Source of the DNA: Casimicrobiaceae bacterium
GTDB lineage: Bacteria; Pseudomonadota; Gammaproteobacteria; Burkholderiales; Casimicrobiaceae
Assembly (NCBI GenBank): GCA_025056355.1
Contig: JANWWI010000028.1
Coordinates: forward strand, 1 to 36,405
DNA: 36,405 bases
Direction: 5' to 3'
Positions 31,969 to 36,405 of this stretch are shown here, piece by piece; position 1 is the first letter of the stretch, and each line of letters begins with the position of its first letter. A program made the translations under genes and the position numbers. Below the pieces are notes generated by a model. It did no database searches and was not told where the DNA came from. It saw nothing but the letters and a program-made list of their open reading frames with translations.

Positions 31969-33240
31969 GTGTTTCCGACCACCCTCACGTTCCTGGTCCT
32001 GGCAGCGATCGCGGTCGCTTGGGCGGTCGAGGCGCTGCTGATTCTGCGCCAGATGCGCCACGTGCTGGCCCATCGCGCTTCGGTTCCGACGCTTTTTGCC
32101 GGCGGCTTCACGCGCGCCGATCACGAGCGCGCAGCCGACTATACGGCCGCACGTGCCCGTCTCGCCCTCGCGGAAACAACGGCCTCGGCAGCCCTCTCGG
32201 CGCTCTGGGTCGCGGGCGGACTTGCCTTGGCCTGGCAGGTTGCAGGCGCCATCACACACACCCTCGGTCTCGGCCCGATCGCCCGCGAACTCTGCCTGGT
32301 CGCCTTGATGGCCCTCGTCAGTGGCATCGTCGGACTGCCGTTTGCCTGGTTTTCAACCTTTCGGGTCGAGGCGCGTTTTGGATTCAACCGGATGAGCGCG
32401 GCGCTGTTTTGGAGCGATGTTGTCAAATCGACACTACTTTCGGTGGCCATTCTCGGCCCCGCGCTCGCTCTGGCCTTTTGGCTGATGCGGCAAGCGGGAC
32501 CGTCCTGGTGGCTGTGGGCCTGGGGTGCACTGGTCGCACTCGAGCTCGCGCTGGTCGGGCTTTATCCGACGGTCATCGCGCCGCTGTTCAACCGCTTCAT
32601 GCCATTGGATCGACCCGATGTGAAAGCGGCGATCGAGCAGCTGCTCGCGAAGGCAGGCTTTAGCGCGCACGGGCTCTACGTGGCCGACGGCTCGCGTCGT
32701 TCGACGCATGGCAACGCCTACTTCGCGGGTCTCGGTCACAACCGCCGGATCGTCTTTTTCGACACCCTGCTTGAACGGCTCTCCACGGAAGAGATCCTCG
32801 CTGTGCTTGCGCACGAGCTCGGTCACTACCGACATCGTCACATCGGCAAACGACTCGCCTTGCTTGTGCTCGCAGGCGGCGTCTTTCTCGCCGCCGTCGC
32901 CTGGGTACTGCCCTCGCCGAGCTTGTACACGGCCGTCGGTATCGCCCCAGAGGAAGGGCGCGATGCGCCGGGACTCGCCCTGGTCATTCTCGGTACGATC
33001 CTGCCGCCGCTTTTTTTCTGGCTGACGCCCGTGGTTGCCTGGTATTCACGCCGTCATGAGTTCGAAGCCGATCGCTATGCCGCGGAGCTGACCTCGGCCA
33101 AATCGCTCATCAGCGCACTCGTAAAGCTCTACCGCGACAATGCGAGCACGCTCACGCCCGATCCCTTGTACTCAGCCTGGTATCACAGCCATCCGCCCGC
33201 CGCGATCCGAATCGCTCACCTCACCGGAGCCCTTCGATGA
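31969..33240 (+). CDS. M48 family metalloprotease (Ste24/CAAX protease type)
   Basis: 423 aa starting at GTG (31969). Several membrane helices surround the N-terminal region (FLVLAAIAVAWAVEALLIL; LCLVALMALVSGIVGLPFAW; and three more between about 140 and 340), an arrangement like the yeast CAAX protease Ste24. The zinc site is HELGH (H282, E283, H286), and the third ligand lies in EFEAD (364-368). NAYFAGLGHNRRIVFFDTLLE before it is typical of M48A. In bacteria, which lack CAAX prenylation, such enzymes are thought to act in membrane-protein quality control. It overlaps the next gene by 4 nt (ATGA). The order M48-pterin dehydratase-rsgA divergent from orn is common in betaproteobacteria. Confidence 0.93.
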   Translation: MFPTTLTFLVLAAIAVAWAVEALLILRQMRHVLAHRASVPTLFAGGFTRADHERAADYTAARARLALAETTASAALSALWVAGGLALAWQVAGAITHTLGLGPIARELCLVALMALVSGIVGLPFAWFSTFRVEARFGFNRMSAALFWSDVVKSTLLSVAILGPALALAFWLMRQAGPSWWLWAWGALVALELALVGLYPTVIAPLFNRFMPLDRPDVKAAIEQLLAKAGFSAHGLYVADGSRRSTHGNAYFAGLGHNRRIVFFDTLLERLSTEEILAVLAHELGHYRHRHIGKRLALLVLAGGVFLAAVAWVLPSPSLYTAVGIAPEEGRDAPGLALVILGTILPPLFFWLTPVVAWYSRRHEFEADRYAAELTSAKSLISALVKLYRDNASTLTPDPLYSAWYHSHPPAAIRIAHLTGALR

Positions 33241-33605
33241 GCAGCCCTGCCCCTGACGCGCTGGTCGCCTTGGCCAACCTGCCCCTCATCCAGACCGTTG
33301 GCAGCGTTTCGCTCAATGAAGCAAAGGTGCGCGCTCATCTGACGGCACTGCCTGAGTGGGCGTATTTCGGGCGCCACATCGAGCGCATCTATCGCTTCGA
33401 CAACTACGACCAAACGATCGCCTTCGTGAACATGATTGCCGCGATCGCACGGGCGACGAATCACCACCCCGATCTGTCCGTGCACTACAACCGCGTGGTT
33501 GTGCGCTACAGCACGCATGATGCTGACAACGGCTCCGGCGGGGTCACGATCAACGATTTGATCTGCGCTGCACGCATCGATCTTGCGCTTCGTCTCTCGA
33601 CATGA
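33237..33605 (+). CDS. 4a-hydroxytetrahydrobiopterin dehydratase (pterin carbinolamine dehydratase)
   Basis: 122 aa. The core PCD/DCoH motif is present: FVNMIAAIARATNHHPDLSV with the paired catalytic His, followed by YNRVVVRYSTHDADNGSGGVT, here longer by a few residues than in many homologues. The enzyme recycles tetrahydropterin after aromatic hydroxylases; stand-alone bacterial copies without a nearby phenylalanine hydroxylase, as here, have been proposed to help molybdopterin or folate metabolism. It overlaps both neighbours by 4 nt (ATGA at each end), so it is translationally coupled between the M48 protease and rsgA. The first 25 residues are an extension not needed for the fold. Confidence 0.92.
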   Translation: MSSPAPDALVALANLPLIQTVGSVSLNEAKVRAHLTALPEWAYFGRHIERIYRFDNYDQTIAFVNMIAAIARATNHHPDLSVHYNRVVVRYSTHDADNGSGGVTINDLICAARIDLALRLST

Positions 33606-34486
33606 GCGAAACGCTATCGGGCCTTGTCGTCGAAACGCAGCGGCGCCGAAGTCGCGTTCGGCTTGCAACTGGTGAAGAGCTCTCCTGCCTGAGCCGCGGT
33701 CGCGATCTGCTTGTGGTTTGCGGAGACCAGGTCAAGCTGCGTCGTCTCGGCCCATGCGAGGGCGTCATCGATTCGGTCGAGCCGCGTTCGACCCTGATCT
33801 ACCGCTTCGATGGTCAGCGGCAAAAAGCGGTGGCCGCCAACGTCACGCAGATCGTCGCCGTGGTTGCACCGGTGCCGCCATGGTCGGAAGAGTTGCTCAA
33901 TCGCTGGCTCGTCTGTGCCGAAGCCAGTGGCGTCAAAGCCAGGATCGGCCTCAACAAGATCGATTTGCCCGAAGCTTCGCAGGCGCTCGAAGCGCTCGCG
34001 CTCTACCCAACGCTCGGCTACCCCGTGATTGCGTTTTCGGCCAAGTTCAATGCGAACCCGATCCGCACAAGCCTGATCGGAGAGCGATCGGTACTGATCG
34101 GCCAGTCCGGTATGGGCAAAAGCAAACTGCTCAATGCCCTACTGGGCCAGGAGGTGCAACGCACGGGCGAAATCTCAGCGGCACTCGAAACCGGTCGCCA
34201 CACGACCACGTTCACACGGCTGTTTACGCTTCCGGAAGGCGGCTGGGTCATCGACTCGCCGGGCATGCAGCTCTTTGGTCTGGCCCACTTGAGCCGCGCT
34301 CAGATCGAAGCCGCTTTCCCGGAATTTCGTCCCTGGCTCGGACAGTGCCGGTATCGCAACTGTGGCCACCGACACGAGCCCGGCTGCGCCCTGCAGGAGG
34401 CCGTCGCCTCCGGAAAGGCAAGCAACAAGCGTTTGGCATATCTGCGCACGTTCTGTGCCGAGGCTGACTCGGCCTCGGCACACTGA
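33602..34486 (+). CDS. rsgA: Ribosome small-subunit GTPase RsgA
   Basis: 294 aa. Circularly permuted GTPase: an N-terminal OB-fold (GLVVETQRRRSRVRLATGE; VCGDQVKLRR) is followed by G4 (GLNKIDLPEA) before G1 (IGQSGMGKSKLLNAL) and G3 (DSPGMQLF). The C-terminal zinc-binding helical domain contains GQCRYRNCGHRHEPGCALQEAV. It assists late 30S subunit maturation and releases on GTP hydrolysis. It overlaps the pterin dehydratase gene by 4 nt (ATGA). Together with era, rnc and lepA, it makes this window rich in ribosome-biogenesis functions, though in separate operons. Confidence 0.96.
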   Translation: MSETLSGLVVETQRRRSRVRLATGEELSCLSRGRDLLVVCGDQVKLRRLGPCEGVIDSVEPRSTLIYRFDGQRQKAVAANVTQIVAVVAPVPPWSEELLNRWLVCAEASGVKARIGLNKIDLPEASQALEALALYPTLGYPVIAFSAKFNANPIRTSLIGERSVLIGQSGMGKSKLLNALLGQEVQRTGEISAALETGRHTTTFTRLFTLPEGGWVIDSPGMQLFGLAHLSRAQIEAAFPEFRPWLGQCRYRNCGHRHEPGCALQEAVASGKASNKRLAYLRTFCAEADSASAH

Positions 34487-34505
34487 CCGCCCTCACGCCC
34501 CCTTT

Positions 34506-34520
34506 GCCGCGAGGCGCGGC
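34506..34520. terminator. GC-rich hairpin between convergent rsgA and AAA+ genes
   Basis: GCCGCG (34506-34511), AGG, CGCGGC (34515-34520), in the 42-nt gap between the two stop codons. It is flanked by C-rich sequence, with no clear U-tract. A possible shared end signal; weak. Confidence 0.3.
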
Positions 34521-34528
34521 CCCCCTCG

Positions 34529-35527
34529 TCAACTGCTTGCAAAGCCGATCGGCGCGCGTTTACGCCCGAGTTTCGGGAGATCCTCACTACGCAGGGTGCT
34601 TCGCCCATCGAGCCGGGCATTGCCGAACGCCGTCATCAGGGCGCGGCGCATCTCGCGCGGCGCGAGGGTCGCCAACAGATCGAGCACCTCCTCCGGCGCT
34701 TCCTCGTCGAAGAAACGGCCCCAGTCGTGCTCACGTCGAATCGTACGGTAGAGGTTGGCCGCAATCCGGCGCGCCGCCTCGGGCGACGGCGGCGAGATCT
34801 CAAACACATTCATGCGGTTGAGGATCGGCTCCGGGATCGCCCGTTCGTCATTGGCGGTGGTTACCCAGATCACCCGACTCGCATCGATCGGCACATCGGC
34901 AAACTCATCGACGAATTCGCGCGCCGTCTCTTTTTCGAGCAAGCCGTAGAGCGCCCCGAGCGGGTCGTACTGCGCCTCGTGATTGGCCTTGTCGATTTCA
35001 TCGACGACGATGACGGGGTTCGCGTACTCGCCCTCGACCAAAGCCTCAAACACCTTGCCGGGACGAGCGCCCTTCCACTGCGACGAGGCTCCCGAAATCA
35101 ACCAACCCGCCGTCATCGAACTCATCGGCGCAAGCACCATTTGGGTGCCAAGCATCTCCGCAAGGCGCTTGGCGAAGTGCGTCTTGCCGACGCCGGGCGG
35201 CCCAAGCAGCAGCATCGGCGTAAGCTCGAGCCCTTCAGCGCTGTCCTGATTGAGCACGACGTGACGTTTCACGTCATCGAGCACCTCAGCGAAATTCGGC
35301 AGTTCGTCGTAGAGCTCGGCCATGCTGGGCATGCCGTGAGGCTTCACGTCGAAACGGAGCTCGCCGCGCTCGATCATCGTCTCGTAAGTACTGCGAAGCG
35401 CCTCGCAATCGCGGTCCTTGAGTTTGCCCAGCTTCTGCTCGACCCGCTCGGCGTCGTAGATCTTTCGCACATTCGCGATCGGCATGTGGAAGCCTGAAGT
35501 CTGAACCAGAGCGTGACCCGCGGACAT
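34529..35527 (-). CDS. Stand-alone AAA+ ATPase (Lon/ClpX-like ATPase without protease domain)
   Basis: 332 aa from the ATG at 35527, which has AGGGAG 6 nt upstream; the frame continues to a GTG at 35578. A helical N-terminus (residues 1-90) precedes an AAA+ module: Walker A GPPGVGKT (109-116), Walker B VIVVDEID (172-179), sensor 1 WVTTAND (221-227), and a candidate arginine finger in NRMN (R238). The motif order and PMLLLGPPGVGKT resemble Lon, but no protease domain (Ser-Lys dyad) follows; the C-terminal 90 residues are helical. It is conserved in some betaproteobacteria, but its substrate is unknown. No partner gene is obvious; it is convergent to rsgA and divergent from vapBC. Confidence 0.88.
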   Translation of the reverse strand: MSAGHALVQTSGFHMPIANVRKIYDAERVEQKLGKLKDRDCEALRSTYETMIERGELRFDVKPHGMPSMAELYDELPNFAEVLDDVKRHVVLNQDSAEGLELTPMLLLGPPGVGKTHFAKRLAEMLGTQMVLAPMSSMTAGWLISGASSQWKGARPGKVFEALVEGEYANPVIVVDEIDKANHEAQYDPLGALYGLLEKETAREFVDEFADVPIDASRVIWVTTANDERAIPEPILNRMNVFEISPPSPEAARRIAANLYRTIRREHDWGRFFDEEAPEEVLDLLATLAPREMRRALMTAFGNARLDGRSTLRSEDLPKLGRKRAPIGFASS

Positions 35528-35855
35528 TGCAACTCCCTTCCGTTGGACGCAACCGTAAAGACTATGACACAAATTCACAAACTTTTCTGAGCAAGCAACG
35601 TGCCTGGCCCCGCCCGGGATGACGGGTCCAGAGCGCGCGTTGCACCGAAGAAACGCCCATCAGCACTCGCCATGAACCGCTGCCACGCAGACGCCTTCTC
35701 TTCACGCTCGAACACGTCGGACGGGGCGCTGCGCCGCAACCGACTGGGGGCGGGCACGAAAGCGGGCACGGCGCCACATGGTTGTTGCGCAGATCGAGCC
35801 TTATGTAGTATCAACAAGTCGTCTTTACACATAAAACTCATCGCGTAAGTCACAC
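35528..35855. other. Divergent spacer AAA+ ATPase / vapB
   Basis: 328 nt. It contains the ribosome-binding site of the AAA+ gene at its left end, a short 12-nt-spaced direct repeat GCGGGCACG (35750-35758 and 35762-35770), and the presumed vapBC promoter. Nothing protein-like is supported on either strand. Confidence 0.4.
35782..35834 (+). promoter_or_regulatory. Candidate vapBC promoter with operator half-sites
   Basis: TTGTTG (35782-35787), an 18-nt spacer, TAGTAT (35806-35811). The inverted half-sites TTATGT (35801-35806) and ACATAA (35829-35834) flank the predicted transcription start. VapBC operons are usually autorepressed at such a position. Low confidence because the arms are short. 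Confidence 0.3.
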
Positions 35856-36059
35856 ATGGCCACCAACCTCGCCCTTGATCAAGAGCTTTTGGAGCGGGCC
35901 TTCCGCTTGAGTGGGGAGCGCACGAAGAAGGCGGCCGTGACGCGGGCGCTCCAGGAGTTCATCGCACGCCGCGAGCAGCGGCGGGTGGCCGAGCTCTTCG
36001 GCAAGCTCGAGTGGGACGCGTCGTTCGACTACAAGACTGAAAGGTCGCGAAAGCGGTGA
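35856..36059 (+). CDS. vapB: VapB-family type II antitoxin
   Basis: 67 aa. The N-terminus MATNLALDQELLERAFRLSG and the middle KKAAVTRALQEFIARREQRR match the VapB antitoxin family (ribbon-helix-helix-type DNA binding). The C-terminal part (ELFGKLEWDASFDYKTERSR) is the toxin-binding tail; LFGKLEWD is highly typical. It neutralises the downstream VapC RNase and with it represses the operon. The stop overlaps the vapC GTG start (GTGA, 36056-36059). Confidence 0.92.
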   Translation: MATNLALDQELLERAFRLSGERTKKAAVTRALQEFIARREQRRVAELFGKLEWDASFDYKTERSRKR

Positions 36060-36405
36060 GCTTGCTCGTCGACACGAGCGTCTGGTCCCTGGCGCTGCGC
36101 CGCGACGCAGAACACACGGCACCCCACGTCTCGGCGCTTCGAGGCGCGCTTCTTGGCTCGGATCAGGTCTTCACCACTGGGCTCATCCTTCAAGAGCTAC
36201 TGCAAGGATTCGCCGGGCCGAAAGCGCGGGCACAACTATTGGAACGATTCTCGGCGCTCGCTTTTCTTCAGCCGGATCGGGACGATCACATCGAGGCCGC
36301 GGAGGTGCGTAACGCCTGCCGCAGACGTGGCGTGCAGATCGGAACCATCGACGCGCTGCTCATCCAGCTCTGCCGCAGACATGATCTCGTCCTCTTGACC
36401 GCCGA
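36056..36405 (+). CDS. vapC: VapC-family PIN-domain toxin, 3' end cut by window edge
   Basis: 116 codons are in the window; the stop is beyond 36405. It starts GTG at 36056, overlapping the vapB stop. The translation begins VSLLVDTSVWSLALRRD, with the first PIN acidic residue (Asp6). The second is Glu46 in GLILQELLQG, and the third is in QIGTIDALLIQLC (Asp at about residue 101). The final visible residues LVLLTA lead to where the fourth Asp is expected. These features identify a Mg-dependent PIN ribonuclease; VapC toxins cut tRNA or rRNA when the antitoxin is lost. No damage is visible in the part present. Confidence 0.92.
   Translation, partial: MSLLVDTSVWSLALRRDAEHTAPHVSALRGALLGSDQVFTTGLILQELLQGFAGPKARAQLLERFSALAFLQPDRDDHIEAAEVRNACRRRGVQIGTIDALLIQLCRRHDLVLLTA

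Noticed and set aside
36153-36398. 81-codon plus-strand frame at the right end
   Set aside because: It is a different frame within vapC; the vapC frame from 36056 shows the PIN motifs.

Overview
This 36.4 kb window is GC-rich, densely coded chromosomal DNA, most likely from a betaproteobacterium. The best evidence is three conserved gene orders. One is rpoE-mucA-mucB-mucD-lepA-lepB-DUF4845-rnc-era-recO-acpS-nagZ. The second is fmdB-DUF502-aspS. The third is orn divergent from an M48 protease, pterin dehydratase and rsgA set. A serC-pheA-tyrA operon fits the same group. The order or genus cannot be fixed from the sequence alone. No rRNA, tRNA, CRISPR array or insertion sequence was found.

Layout. 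Positions 1-797 (minus) hold a RadC-family gene coupled by a GTGA overlap to the 5' end of a UvrD-type helicase that leaves the window; this DNA is visibly less GC-rich than its neighbours. Positions 965-4094 (minus) hold serC-pheA-tyrA for serine and aromatic amino acids. Then come a PhoD-like Tat lipoprotein phosphatase (minus), an SPFH/NfeD membrane pair (minus), and a spacer with a 20-bp tandem repeat. Positions 8643-11647 (plus) hold fmdB, DUF502 and aspS, followed by a solitary TRAP-type binding protein with a strong terminator, an ArsR-like regulator coupled to a serine hydrolase, an FHA-EAL signalling protein, and an asparaginase.

Positions 17379-30617 (plus) form the housekeeping core: the sigma-E envelope stress system (sigma factor, anti-sigma factor, MucB sensor, DegP-type protease), LepA, signal peptidase I, RNase III, Era, RecO, AcpS, NagZ, a DUF1810 gene and UvrC. 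Many of these genes overlap by 4-8 nt. Convergent to uvrC lie nudix and orn (minus). Divergent from orn run the M48 protease, pterin dehydratase and rsgA (plus). The right end has a stand-alone AAA+ ATPase (minus) and a VapBC toxin-antitoxin pair whose toxin is cut by the window edge.

Most of the window is ordinary core genome. The most unusual items are the RadC protein, whose JAMM motif appears partly deleted, with its coupled helicase; the FHA-EAL fusion behind a near-palindrome; a perfect 10-bp hairpin directly in front of lepA; the absence of pdxJ from its usual place between recO and acpS; and the tandem TATAAT-bearing repeat. No clearly new multi-gene system can be demonstrated inside the window; the best lead runs off its left edge.
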